In this document: piece by piece, positions 15,885 to 24,301 of the stretch
Layout of the letters: each line of letters begins with the position of its first letter
Numbering within the stretch: position 1 is the first letter of the stretch
Made by a program: the position numbers and the translations under genes
Notes under the pieces: generated by a model
The model's database searches: none
Told to the model about the DNA's origin: nothing
The model's input: the letters and a program-made list of their open reading frames with translations, nothing else
Source: JAPUDQ01 sp049289035
Lineage (GTDB): Bacteria > Patescibacteriota > Saccharimonadia > Saccharimonadales > Saccharimonadaceae
DNA length: 64,000 nucleotides
Assembly: GCA_049289035.1 (NCBI GenBank)
Contig: JBAQIV010000022.1
Coordinates: forward strand, 18,071-82,070
Reading direction: 5' to 3'

Positions 15885-16635
15885 GTCAGTAGCCCGCCGG
15901 TCAAAGGTGAGTGATGTCGCCTACGTATTACTCAATATAGCGCTGGCTATCGCTATCTATGTCTTGACGATTGCATTTACGCCGCCGTATTTTGCCTATG
16001 CGTTGGTATTGCTCAGCAAATGGCGAGTATTTGCTGTCCGACCCCGATTTTGGCTAGCAAACATACAGGGCAACATGGTCGATGCACTGGTTGGAGTCAG
16101 TACAGTCACGCTTATCTGGCGTGCCGACGGTCAAATGGTCGTGCAGGTGTTGTTGACGGTACTCTATATCGCATGGCTGCTGATCCTCAAGCCGCGCTCA
16201 CGACGCAAAGCCATGATTGCTCAGGCCGAAATAAGCCAGTTTATTGCACTTATTGCGCTATTTGGCGTAGCGCATTACCTTGATTCAAGCATCGTCGTAG
16301 CGCTGTGCTGGGTGATCGGCTACGTCGCTGCCTGGCATGGTTTACAGTCGTACGACGAAGACGACGTCTACCTACTCAGTTTTATATGGGGGCTGGTGAT
16401 TGCAGAACTTGGCTGGCTGTCGTACCAGTGGACGTCGGCGTATACGCTGGCGGGAGATCTGATGGTGCCGCAAGGTGCGATCATCGTGGGGCTTGTCGGG
16501 CATCTTATGATGCAAGCCTACAACCATCAGTATCACAAGACGTTGACCTGGAAGCGACTGCGTGCGCCGGTGCTTTTTAGCATTTTGGTAGTCGCTATGA
16601 TGCTACTCAGAGAATTATCAGTATTGGCAGGATAA
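15871..16635 (+). CDS. Hypothetical polytopic membrane protein
   Basis: 254 aa with about seven or eight hydrophobic segments and basic cytoplasmic loops (for example LKPRSRRKAM). No catalytic motif is recognised. The ATG at 15871 lies within the LCP gene (14-base overlap) eight bases after a TATAAT; a TTG two codons earlier is possible. Position between the LCP protein and HtrA suggests an envelope role only by association. Confidence 0.7.
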   Translation: MELIKSVARRSKVSDVAYVLLNIALAIAIYVLTIAFTPPYFAYALVLLSKWRVFAVRPRFWLANIQGNMVDALVGVSTVTLIWRADGQMVVQVLLTVLYIAWLLILKPRSRRKAMIAQAEISQFIALIALFGVAHYLDSSIVVALCWVIGYVAAWHGLQSYDEDDVYLLSFIWGLVIAELGWLSYQWTSAYTLAGDLMVPQGAIIVGLVGHLMMQAYNHQYHKTLTWKRLRAPVLFSILVVAMMLLRELSVLAG

Positions 16636-16663
16636 ACTAGATGGGTAGGGGGCAAAAACTGAC

Positions 16664-17800
16664 ATGAAATTTCCACCATTAGTCGCACGTGTTCCGTCAT
16701 CAGCACGTAAAATATTACGGACAATCTCGCTTGTGGTATTGTGCGTTGTCTCTGGCGGCGCCGGCGCCTGGCTGTACGATAAAAGTGGTCTTATAGACCG
16801 GCCCGCCATAAATCAGACGCAGATGCAGCGTGTTATTGCCGAGGGTGAAGTGGTGACCGACATCGCCAAATCAGTCTCGCCCAGCGTGGTTTCAATTGTT
16901 TTTAATGCGCCAGTTAGCGGCGGCTTTTTCGGGGCTTCGTATAGTGAAGGTGCGGGCACGGGTATTGTGCTTAGCGCCGATGGCTATATACTCACGAACA
17001 AACATGTCGTGCCAAGTGGCGCAACCGATATCCGCGTGATTGCCAACGACGGTACGACTTACGACGCTGTTTCGATTGTCGGACGTGACCCAGTCAATGA
17101 CCTGGCTTTTCTCAAGGTGAAAAATGTTACCAACCTCACGCCAGCCCGCTTGGGCGACTCGTCACGGCTCGTCGTCGGCAACAAAGTCGTGGCAATTGGC
17201 AACGCACTGGGCGAATTTCAAACTACAGTAACGTCAGGTATCGTCTCGGGTATTAACCGTTCTGTTGTGGCGGGCGATGCGACCAGTTCAGAAAACCTAT
17301 CTAACCTCATACAGACCGATGCAGCGATTAACCCAGGTAATTCCGGTGGGCCGCTGGTCAATATTAGCGGGGAAGTTATCGGCATTAACACGGCGGTAAG
17401 TCAGGGTGCCGAAGGGATAGGCTTTGCTATACCAATCAATGAAGCCAAAGGTCTCATCAAGGGTGTTTTAGCCAATGGTACGGTGGACCGTGGCTACTTG
17501 GGTGTCCGCTACATGATGCTCAACGCCGAAGCAGCGAAGCATTTTAACCTCTCACGCAACAAGGGTGCCTATGTGACCGGCAGCGGTACATCGTCGGCCG
17601 TGGTCACTGGTAGTCCGGCCGAAAAGGCTGGCCTCAAAGAAGGCGATATCATTACCAAAGTTAACGATAGTGAACTAACTGAGACGGTAAGCCTGGTGAG
17701 CTTGCTCGCACAGTATGGACCAGGCGACAGCGTGACGTTGACGATTGTGCGCGACAACAAAGAGCGCGCAGTGACGGTGAAGCTGGAGAGATACCAATAG
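16664..17800 (+). CDS. htrA: HtrA/DegP-like serine protease with PDZ domain
   Basis: 378 aa, membrane-anchored by a span at about 19-37. The trypsin-like domain carries the triad H114 (TNKHVV), D146 (VNDLAFLKV) and S227 (GNSGGP). One PDZ domain (about 275-375, with SPAEKAGLKEGDIITKV) follows. HtrA enzymes degrade or refold damaged exported proteins; with one PDZ and an anchor it resembles DegS or Gram-positive HtrA. It starts 28 bases after the membrane protein gene, with GGGTAGGGGG upstream of the ATG as a plausible ribosome binding site. Confidence 0.93.
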   Translation: MKFPPLVARVPSSARKILRTISLVVLCVVSGGAGAWLYDKSGLIDRPAINQTQMQRVIAEGEVVTDIAKSVSPSVVSIVFNAPVSGGFFGASYSEGAGTGIVLSADGYILTNKHVVPSGATDIRVIANDGTTYDAVSIVGRDPVNDLAFLKVKNVTNLTPARLGDSSRLVVGNKVVAIGNALGEFQTTVTSGIVSGINRSVVAGDATSSENLSNLIQTDAAINPGNSGGPLVNISGEVIGINTAVSQGAEGIGFAIPINEAKGLIKGVLANGTVDRGYLGVRYMMLNAEAAKHFNLSRNKGAYVTGSGTSSAVVTGSPAEKAGLKEGDIITKVNDSELTETVSLVSLLAQYGPGDSVTLTIVRDNKERAVTVKLERYQ

Positions 17801-17926
17801 CATAGACCATATGTTATAGACACATAGACCATAGATAGACCATTTATCATAGAATATAACTTGTATCACAAATGACCTATGATCTATGAGATATTATTGA
17901 CCTATGTTCTATGATCTATGAACTAT
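17801..17926. repeat. 7-bp tandem repeat island (CATAGAC / TCTATGA types)
   Basis: Degenerate heptamers such as CATAGAC, CATATGT, TATAGAC, ACATAGA, then CCTATGA, TCTATGA, CCTATGT, TCTATGA, TCTATGA fill the whole gap between htrA and prmC. The two halves are roughly reverse complements (CATAGAC-like against TCTATG-like), so the region can fold on itself and may act as a convergent terminator. The island runs a few codons into the prmC 3' end. Confidence 0.6.
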
Positions 17927-18805
17927 TTTTTGCATTGTTACGATATAATCCTTCACCTCGACACTAGTAAAGCCATGTAGCTTCCCGTATTCGACGATCT
18001 GCTCATGTTGGCATGGATCAGCTTCAAGCAATACATAGCCATGTGGTGCGAGCACGCTAGGCGCTTGGGAAATCAAGGTTTTGATGAGTTGCAACCCCTG
18101 TTCACCAGCATAGAGTGCTACGCCCGGTTCATGCCTGAGTTCGGGCGAGGTCTGCCAGGTGCGGTCGACATAGGGGAGGTTGGCGAGGATCGCATCGAAG
18201 TAGATTTTGGATTTTGGATTTTGGATTTTGGAAGGGGACAAAAAGGCACAGAGCAGGTCGCTGCGAGCAATGGTCACTTCAGCATGTAGTTTCTCGCTAT
18301 TTTTGCGGGCGATGGCGAGAGCCGGCTTGCTTATGTCGCACATCGTCACATCGAGTTCGGGCATCTCGAGTTTTGCGGTGATGCCAATACAGCCAGACCC
18401 GCACCCAACATCGAGTAACTTTTTTCCCTTATGAAAAGGATTATCCTTTTCATGTGATTTTTCCTCTGTTATGTGGTGTATTTTTTTGATCATTTCGATC
18501 ATTGTTTCTGTTTCGGGTCGGGGTATGAGCACGTCGGGCGTGACGGTAAAATCTCGTCCATAAAACTCTTTATGCCCCACGATATAGGCAATCGGTTCAC
18601 GATCAAGCCTCCGCCGTAATAGACTTTCAAACTTTCTCACTTTCAAACTTTCTAATTCCTCATCGCCATGGACAATCAACCATGCACGGTCAACGTGCAT
18701 GTTGTGAGCCACAATAACGCTTGCATCGAGTTGAGCAGAATCTATGTTAGCATCGTGAAGTTGCTGCGTGGCGTGGGCAAGATAGGAAGCAATAGTATAG
18801 CGCAT
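17909..18805 (-). CDS. prmC: Release factor glutamine N5-methyltransferase
   Basis: Methylates the Gln of the GGQ motif in release factors 1 and 2 using SAM. The 298-aa protein has the N-terminal helical domain (IVAHN, EPIAYIVGHKEFYG), the SAM loop LLDVGCGSGCIG and the active-site loop. That loop reads NLPY where most family members have NPPY. It lies 16 bases downstream of prfA, the classical operon. Two insertions look repeat-derived: four copies of ATTTTGG (18204-18231) add a PSKIQNPKSKI stretch before the active site, and an octamer array (18623-18654) encodes the ESLKVRKFESL region. Confidence 0.93.
   Translation of the reverse strand: MRYTIASYLAHATQQLHDANIDSAQLDASVIVAHNMHVDRAWLIVHGDEELESLKVRKFESLLRRRLDREPIAYIVGHKEFYGRDFTVTPDVLIPRPETETMIEMIKKIHHITEEKSHEKDNPFHKGKKLLDVGCGSGCIGITAKLEMPELDVTMCDISKPALAIARKNSEKLHAEVTIARSDLLCAFLSPSKIQNPKSKIYFDAILANLPYVDRTWQTSPELRHEPGVALYAGEQGLQLIKTLISQAPSVLAPHGYVLLEADPCQHEQIVEYGKLHGFTSVEVKDYIVTMQKIVHRS
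18204..18231. repeat. Four perfect 7-bp repeats inside prmC
   Basis: ATTTTGG occurs four times head to tail (CCAAAAT on the coding strand), adding IQNPKSK-type residues to PrmC. CCAAAAT is also the unit of the short tandemly repeated repetitive (STRR) sequences of heterocystous cyanobacteria; whether this is chance or related is unknown. Confidence 0.75.
18623..18654. repeat. Four 8-bp repeats inside prmC
   Basis: ACTTTCAA, ACTTTCTC, ACTTTCAA, ACTTTCTA in register within the prmC N-terminal domain. Confidence 0.65.
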
Positions 18806-18821
18806 GTGTATCGCGTACGCG

Positions 18822-19889
18822 TTATTGCGTGCCTTGCGCTTTGAGCTCGCGTTCGGCGGCTTGGAGGTGTTCTATGAGGTCGTCGATGTCGCCGTTCATG
18901 GCGGCGGGGATGTTTGACCGGGAGTAGCCGATACGGTGGTCGGTGATGCGGTCTTGCGGAAAATTGTAGGTGCGGATTTTTTCACTGCGGTCGCCCGAGC
19001 CGATCAACGAACGGCGTTCGGCTGAGAGTTTGGCGTTTTCGGCATCAGTTTTCATCTGTAGCAGACGGCTTCTGAGCACGCTCATGGCTTTGAGCTTGTT
19101 TTTCAGCTGGGATTTTTCGTCTTGGTTGGTGACGACCAAGCCGCTCGGCAGGTGGGTGATACGCACGGCGCTGTCGGTGGTGTTGACGGATTGGCCACCG
19201 TGGCCGCTGGCACGGTAAATGTCAATGCGCAGGTCACTGGGGTTGATCTCGATGTCGGTTTCTTCGGCTTCAGGCAGCACAGCGACGGTCACGGTACTGG
19301 TATGGATACGGCCTTGACTCTCGGTCACTGGTACGCGCTGCACACGGTGCACGCCTGACTCGAATTTAAGCCGGGAATACGGCATATCACCGCGGATTTC
19401 GATGACGACTTCTTTGTAACCCCCCGTTTCGTTAGCAGATTCGCTCATCATCTCAGTCTTAAACCCATGTGTCTCGCACCAGCGTAGGTACATACGCAGC
19501 ATCTCCGCGGCAAATAACGATGATTCGTCGCCACCAGCACCGGCGCGGATCTCCATAATGACGTTCTTTTCGTCGTTGGGGTCGCGGGGGGTCAGCATAA
19601 CAAATAGTTTCTCGTCGAGCGCGGCCAGTTCGGTTTCGAGCTCGGGCAATTCGGCTTTGGCTAGTTCGGCGAGTTCGTCGCCCCCACCAGATAATTCGCG
19701 GGCTTCCTCGATCTGTTTGTGTAGTTCGGCTTGCCGCTCGCCAGCGGCTATTAGTTCGTCTAGTTCGAGCAAGCGACGATTTTTCTTGGCATAGTCGGGG
19801 TCTGAAAACGCATCAGGCTGACTCAAAAACGCCGTCAAACCAACTTTTTCGCTTTGTAGTTCGTCAAGGTTGAGAGAAATTAAACTCAT
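18822..19889 (-). CDS. prfA: Peptide chain release factor 1
   Basis: 355 aa, standard length. It reads UAA and UAG and releases the peptide through the GGQ motif in GHGGQSVNTTDSAVRITHLPSG. Domain 1 is a coiled coil, and the IRTYNFPQDRITDHR C-terminal segment is typical. A TATACT box (19896-19901) with a TGT extension lies six bases before the ATG with no ribosome binding site, so the prfA-prmC mRNA is probably leaderless. Confidence 0.96.
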   Translation of the reverse strand: MSLISLNLDELQSEKVGLTAFLSQPDAFSDPDYAKKNRRLLELDELIAAGERQAELHKQIEEARELSGGGDELAELAKAELPELETELAALDEKLFVMLTPRDPNDEKNVIMEIRAGAGGDESSLFAAEMLRMYLRWCETHGFKTEMMSESANETGGYKEVVIEIRGDMPYSRLKFESGVHRVQRVPVTESQGRIHTSTVTVAVLPEAEETDIEINPSDLRIDIYRASGHGGQSVNTTDSAVRITHLPSGLVVTNQDEKSQLKNKLKAMSVLRSRLLQMKTDAENAKLSAERRSLIGSGDRSEKIRTYNFPQDRITDHRIGYSRSNIPAAMNGDIDDLIEHLQAAERELKAQGTQ

Positions 19890-19895
19890 GATAAC

Positions 19896-19901
19896 AGTAT
19901 A
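19896..19901 (-). promoter_or_regulatory. Extended -10 box of prfA-prmC
   Basis: TGT-TATACT on the minus strand, six bases before the prfA ATG. Confidence 0.55.
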
Positions 19902-19912
19902 ACAGATATAAA

Positions 19913-20365
19913 TCAGTCATTTTGCGATGAAATACGTCTTTTATAGACGATATAGTTGGCTAAATAAAACAAACCCATGATAGTACAAAACCCGACAAGA
20001 AATAACTGACTTTGAAAAAATGCCGGTAGGTCAGGGCTAAGTGCAACAGAAACAATACCAATCGCTTCACCGATCAGGCAACCTATGCCTATGCTAAAGA
20101 TCATCACGGTTACTGCGAGAGCAATTTGCCGATTCCTACGAACGGTTTTTGCGCCATTTGGCGATACAAGTAATTGTTTGCCATGTTTTCGCATTGGCCC
20201 GAAAAACGCGTAGGGTAGCACAAGCAAGCTACCCGCAATACCGCACAAGATTCCTAAAATGTCTGTGTCATCCTGGGCCATACCTGCAATATATGCCACA
20301 AGTGGTACAAAAAACAAGAGGAGACCTATAATATAGAGAACATTTTTTACGTTGTCATTATGCAT
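19913..20365 (-). CDS. Hypothetical four-span membrane protein
   Basis: 150 aa with four hydrophobic segments in two pairs separated by a basic loop (MRKHGKQLL...KTVRRNRQIA), then a short basic tail. No known family is recognised. GATACT (20374-20379) lies eight bases before the ATG, with no ribosome binding site. It sits downstream of rpmE but is separated from it by a terminator hairpin. Confidence 0.65.
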   Translation of the reverse strand: MHNDNVKNVLYIIGLLLFFVPLVAYIAGMAQDDTDILGILCGIAGSLLVLPYAFFGPMRKHGKQLLVSPNGAKTVRRNRQIALAVTVMIFSIGIGCLIGEAIGIVSVALSPDLPAFFQSQLFLVGFCTIMGLFYLANYIVYKRRISSQND

Positions 20366-20379
20366 AGAAACATAGTATC

Positions 20380-20407
20380 AAAAATCGACCGTATAAGGCC
20401 GATTTTT
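20380..20407. terminator. Terminator of rpmE
   Basis: AAAAATCGACC pairs with GGCCGATTTTT (one mismatch) around a six-base loop. The A/T ends make it work as an intrinsic terminator on either strand; it lies just past the rpmE stop. Confidence 0.7.
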
Positions 20408-20418
20408 ACCTAAGATGG

Positions 20419-20760
20419 TTATTTTTCCTCAGATGATTCTGTTTTGGTGATCTTTTTCTCAGCTCGTGCTGCAACCTTCTTCGCCTTATTCGCCACCTCA
20501 ACCCTCCGTTTCTCCGCCGCAGCAAAGCGGGCTTTGAAGCGGTCAACACGACCTTCGGTGTCGATGATCTTTTCTTCGCCAGTAAAGAAAGGGTGGCTAG
20601 CACTACTAATGTGCACTTTCACGAGCGGGTACTCGTTGCCGTCTTCCCATGTGATAGTGTCGTTAGTGTGGGCTGTGCTTTGCGTCAAAAAGGCAAAACC
20701 AGCCGCATCATCCTGAAACACAACAGGACGATAGTCAGTAGGGTGTAAATCTTTTTTCAT
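20419..20760 (-). CDS. rpmE2: Ribosomal protein L31 type B, with basic C-terminal extension
   Basis: 113 aa. The first 80 residues (MKKDLHPTDYRPVVFQD..., SHPFFTGEEK) are a zinc-free type B L31, which bridges the 50S and 30S subunits. The remaining 30 or so are an Ala/Lys/Glu-rich tail not found in most L31 proteins. The ATG at 20760 begins the conserved domain; the longer upstream frame would cover the promoter and is rejected. The -10 box is 12 bases before the ATG. Confidence 0.92.
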   Translation of the reverse strand: MKKDLHPTDYRPVVFQDDAAGFAFLTQSTAHTNDTITWEDGNEYPLVKVHISSASHPFFTGEEKIIDTEGRVDRFKARFAAAEKRRVEVANKAKKVAARAEKKITKTESSEEK

Positions 20761-20772
20761 AGTCAAGACAGG

Positions 20773-20817
20773 ATTATATCTGTTTATCTTGTAAAAGTCA
20801 AAAATATGCGCGATAAT
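20773..20817. promoter_or_regulatory. Back-to-back divergent promoters of rpmE and the 20844 gene
   Basis: Minus strand: TTGACT (20801-20796), 17-base spacer, TATAAT (20778-20773). Plus strand: TTGTAA (20789-20794), 17-base spacer, GATAAT (20812-20817). The two -35 boxes are two bases apart, so polymerases would compete and the two genes may be expressed reciprocally. Confidence 0.65.
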
Positions 20818-20843
20818 GAAACAAACCACTCTAACATACAAAC

Positions 20844-22865
20844 ATGACACCCGAACACCAGCGCGAATTAGGCTTTGAGCAGCCCATGCCAGGAGTAACT
20901 GGCGAGGTGACTCGGTTGACGCCCAGCAACGAGCAGCTAGAGAAGTTGCAAGCTGCAGCACAAAAGGGAGTTAAAACGGCTAGGAATGATTTGGCCGCGA
21001 TAGAAGTGTTTGTCGGCGACCCACAACATGTTGATGCAACAGTGGCTGATTTTGTACGCGACGAAGGTGGTATGGCTGGTGCATTGGTTGGCTTTGAAGG
21101 CGATATAGATCATCCTGGGTCGCGCCAGACAGAGGAAGCTCTCTATGCCCTACCGCCAGAAACTGTTCATGAGGCTGCAGCAACAGAACTGTTGGCTGGC
21201 GAACCAGAGGAAGTTGTAGTGGGCGTATTGCAGCGGCTAGATGATGCTGGAAAGGGTACGAATGGTTTAGCGGAACAAAGCCAGAGTGACATTTCTGAGG
21301 GCAAAACATCACAAGGCGTACATCTTGCAGAATCATTACGGCGACAACGAGAAAAGATTGGCTATGCACGCTCAAGTCATGATGCAGAGGTGCCGCGATA
21401 CGATACACGCGAAGCTGAGGCGTTTCTGGCGGGACCTGACTGTTCAGCGAAAGAAGCGATTGTGTTGATCGAAGAGCTGTTTAACAGTAGCCGTCACCAG
21501 AATCAAATGAACGCAGAGGATTATAAGTACATCAACAAAAAAGACGTCATGGATGCCACGGTTGCACATGATGCCAGCAATATTCTTTATAAACTATCAC
21601 CCAATTTGATACGTTCTATCCTGCAACTTCCTCGCCGCGAAAGGGGGGTATATGATCACATGGCTCATTTGGTTAGTGAGGCATATAAAGGCAATAAGGG
21701 CGATGTTGCCTATAAGAAAATGAAAGCTCGTCTCGAAGGATTTGCTTCACTGACGGAAAAACGACAGGCTATGCTGGACGCTGGCCAAGAGGCTGACCGA
21801 GAGGTTACATTACTTGACACCTATACTGATTTTCATGAAAATACTCCCACGGCTGAGCGCCAGCAATGGGCGCATGAGTACTTGGTCGGTCAGCTTGGGT
21901 ATGCGGAAGTGCGTGCTGCAGAATGCGCTGTTGCCATGAGGGGAAGAATTATTGTTAATCCTGAAAATCCGACAAGTATTGATCCACAAAAACATCTTTC
22001 AGAGTTAGAAAAAATAACGCAAGCCGTACAAGAAGTAGGTAGCAACAATATTGCGACACTACGTGAGATATGTGGAATTGTGAATAGTGGCGAGATGTCA
22101 GCCGACCAGTTACACAGAATGGTGCGTTTTGCGGAAGGTGACCCGTCGCTCGCTGAAGAATTAGCACAAAAAGAAGTCTGCGTCATCATTCGGGACGAAA
22201 CAAGTGATTGGAACGGTGCGTTTAGGGGTCTCAATGAGGAATATGAAACCACCAGTGGCGCAACGCTCATTTTTGGCGTGCCGTCACTTCGGGACCAGGG
22301 CGAACATCTGCGATCAATTCAACAACGCTTAAAAGTACTCGGTATACGCCCGAGCGTACTTATTTTGGCCGGGCATGGTAGACCGGGTGTGCTACATATG
22401 GGTGATGGGTACATTGTTCCTCAGCAGCTTCAGCGACCGCAGCCGGCTGCTATGAATGTCACAACCCTTGAACAGGCCGGTATAGATAAGATTATTGCAG
22501 ACATGAAGCCTGACAGAGACGGTAATTGTAGCATAATTTATGAAGCTTGCTCGCAGGGTGCCAATATCGGCGGGGTCCAAGATGAGACCACGCTGGTGAG
22601 AACCGCCAAAATTGCTCGCGATCAAGGCAGTGGCAACGTTTTTCAGATATTTGGCACGGATAATCCCTCAAACGCCCGTCGCAATAAGTTTGGCAATATT
22701 TACGATAGTTTTAGCGGCGGAGAGCAGCCTATAACTCGGGTGACAGTTGGGCAATTTGGAGGTATATATCGGTCAACTAACGCGGAAGTTCAGCTACCGA
22801 TGTTTAGGAAGCCGGTCATAGATCTGAGAAAGCCACAACCCGGTATTACGGAGGTAGCAGCATGA
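20844..22865 (+). CDS. Large protein with a C-terminal caspase-like (clan CD) domain
   Basis: 673 aa, soluble. Residues 1-440 are helical, acidic and unrecognised. Residues 445-640 form an alpha/beta region with the clan CD signature: a strand and AGHG with H511, then 58 residues later a strand and YEACSQG with C569. This matches the His-Gly and Ala-Cys dyad of caspases, CHAT proteins and gingipain-like enzymes. A terminal extension ends in a Pro-rich tail. The function is probably regulated proteolysis; the substrate is unknown. A full promoter (20789-20817) precedes it. Its stop overlaps the ATG of the next gene (ATGA), so the two are translationally coupled. Confidence 0.6.
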   Translation: MTPEHQRELGFEQPMPGVTGEVTRLTPSNEQLEKLQAAAQKGVKTARNDLAAIEVFVGDPQHVDATVADFVRDEGGMAGALVGFEGDIDHPGSRQTEEALYALPPETVHEAAATELLAGEPEEVVVGVLQRLDDAGKGTNGLAEQSQSDISEGKTSQGVHLAESLRRQREKIGYARSSHDAEVPRYDTREAEAFLAGPDCSAKEAIVLIEELFNSSRHQNQMNAEDYKYINKKDVMDATVAHDASNILYKLSPNLIRSILQLPRRERGVYDHMAHLVSEAYKGNKGDVAYKKMKARLEGFASLTEKRQAMLDAGQEADREVTLLDTYTDFHENTPTAERQQWAHEYLVGQLGYAEVRAAECAVAMRGRIIVNPENPTSIDPQKHLSELEKITQAVQEVGSNNIATLREICGIVNSGEMSADQLHRMVRFAEGDPSLAEELAQKEVCVIIRDETSDWNGAFRGLNEEYETTSGATLIFGVPSLRDQGEHLRSIQQRLKVLGIRPSVLILAGHGRPGVLHMGDGYIVPQQLQRPQPAAMNVTTLEQAGIDKIIADMKPDRDGNCSIIYEACSQGANIGGVQDETTLVRTAKIARDQGSGNVFQIFGTDNPSNARRNKFGNIYDSFSGGEQPITRVTVGQFGGIYRSTNAEVQLPMFRKPVIDLRKPQPGITEVAA

Positions 22866-23266
22866 TAAACGGTGAATACCATGAATATACTAGTTCCGGC
22901 GACCATGAAGTCGATTTTCCAGTCTATAACCGCCAATGTTTGCAAAGAGCTTGTGCAGAAATACCTCCAGGTGTGGCCGTTTCTGAAGTGCGAGCGGTTA
23001 CGGTAGATCGCGGTACGACGGGTGAAGTGACAATACAATTTTGTACAATACAAAACGGTGGCGAAATAGGTATTGCAGTATACCCCTCATGGCTTGAGGG
23101 TAGTGGATACAAAGCCCCGCTTGACGGCAGGAGCCTAGAGACGGGTCGTGAGGGCGCCTCGGGCTGGCAAGCGATTGACTTAGCTACGCCTGATGCAGCC
23201 TCGTATATAGCCGATTTTCACAGAGCGACCTATCTTATCGCACGCCACGGCAATCGTGTTGATTGA
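22862..23266 (+). CDS. Hypothetical partner of the caspase-like protein
   Basis: 134 aa, not recognised. It has no membrane span or signal peptide, with several Cys in the first half and a mixed alpha/beta pattern. The ATGA overlap with the preceding gene implies coupled translation and a shared function, possibly substrate, inhibitor or adaptor of the protease-like protein. That role is inferred from position only. Confidence 0.6.
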   Translation: MINGEYHEYTSSGDHEVDFPVYNRQCLQRACAEIPPGVAVSEVRAVTVDRGTTGEVTIQFCTIQNGGEIGIAVYPSWLEGSGYKAPLDGRSLETGREGASGWQAIDLATPDAASYIADFHRATYLIARHGNRVD

Positions 23267-23318
23267 TCAACGAGATTTTCCTTACTATACCCACATTTAC
23301 TCCTCGGTATAAAGATGA

Positions 23319-23461
23319 TATACTTAGGAGCGTATTAATTTTTAACGAAGCATCCGCCAGTAGGCGGAGAAGGGACAAGGCTTGTCCGCCAAATCAGCCA
23401 ATCGGCGAAATGCGGTGGAGTATCATCGGGAATCAGCCTGACCCGGAAAGGAATCATAGAT
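23319..23461 (+). promoter_or_regulatory. rpsB promoter and structured leader
   Basis: An extended -10 box (TGA-TATACT, 23319-23324) starts a leader of about 130 bases. It can form TCCGCC/GGCGGA (23353-23358, 23363-23368). The same GGCGGA can instead pair with a second TCCGCC (23385-23390), so two exclusive folds exist. A GGACA/TGTCC hairpin (23373-23377, 23383-23387) competes as well. Ribosomal protein leaders of this kind often mediate autoregulation, here by S2; that is inference. Confidence 0.5.
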
Positions 23462-24172
23462 ATGGCAGTAACTGTCGATATCAAGGCTTTGCTCGAAGCC
23501 GGTGTGCATTTTGGCCACAAATCGAGCCGTTGGCACCCGAAAATGGCGCCATATATTCATAGTAAACGTCAGGATAGCCACATTATTGACCTGACAAAAA
23601 CGGTCGAAGGCCTTGAAACTGCTTTGCTGTTTTTGACAGACGTGGCCAGTAAGGGCAAATCTGTCCTAATCGTCGGTACGAAGAAGCAAGCCAAAGACAT
23701 TGTACGTGAGACGGCCGAACGCACTGGCTCGCTCTACGTGACCGAGCGCTGGATGGGCGGTATGCTCACCAATACAGCGACTGTCAACGCACGTCTCAAA
23801 CACCTCAAAACTCTTGAGAAAAAAATGGAAAGTGGCGAGCTGGCCAACCGTTACAGCAAGCTCGAGGTGCAACGGTTCCAAGAAGAGATCGATGACCTCA
23901 ACAAAAAATACGGTGGCATTAAAGCCATGACTGGCCGACCAGGTGCGGTGTTTGTGACCGACATTCTCGAAGACGCCAACGCTGTGCGTGAAGCCCAAAA
24001 ACTCGGCATACCAGTTGTCGCAATTGTCGACACCAATGCCAACCCAACGGGGATCGATTACGTAATCCCAGCCAACGACGACGCAATCAAAGGCCTCAAG
24101 CTTATACTCGACTATGTAGCTGCGGCAATAGAAGAAGGCCGTGCTTCTCAGGCAAAAGTCTCAGAAAAATAA
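23462..24172 (+). CDS. rpsB: Ribosomal protein S2
   Basis: 236 aa, normal length; MAVTVDIKALLEAGVHFGHKSSRWHPKM is the family start, and ERWMGGMLTN and IPVVAIVDTNANP are conserved blocks. Part of the 30S subunit and usually autoregulated. An AAAGGA motif lies eight bases before the ATG. It is followed by tsf as in most bacteria. Confidence 0.97.
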   Translation: MAVTVDIKALLEAGVHFGHKSSRWHPKMAPYIHSKRQDSHIIDLTKTVEGLETALLFLTDVASKGKSVLIVGTKKQAKDIVRETAERTGSLYVTERWMGGMLTNTATVNARLKHLKTLEKKMESGELANRYSKLEVQRFQEEIDDLNKKYGGIKAMTGRPGAVFVTDILEDANAVREAQKLGIPVVAIVDTNANPTGIDYVIPANDDAIKGLKLILDYVAAAIEEGRASQAKVSEK

Positions 24173-24183
24173 TTAACAATTAA

Positions 24184-24287
24184 CGTGTCACATGTCACAA
24201 AATATTTGCGTGTCACATGTAACAATTTTATCGTTACACGCTAATTGTTACAGTTTGGTAACACGTTACATGTCACATGTAACATTT
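24184..24287. repeat. TGTCACATGTAACA repeat block between rpsB and tsf
   Basis: TGTCACA/TGTAACA heptamers and their inverted copies recur through this gap, giving several alternative hairpins (for example GTTACATGTCACATGTAAC). It may act as a processing site or weak attenuator between the two genes. Confidence 0.55.
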
Positions 24288-24301
24288 TTGAAAGGAATTT
24301 T

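Noticed and set aside
24245..24301. Longer N-terminus for EF-Ts
   Set aside because: The extra codons are made of TGTAACA repeats; the conserved protein and its ribosome binding site begin at 24302.
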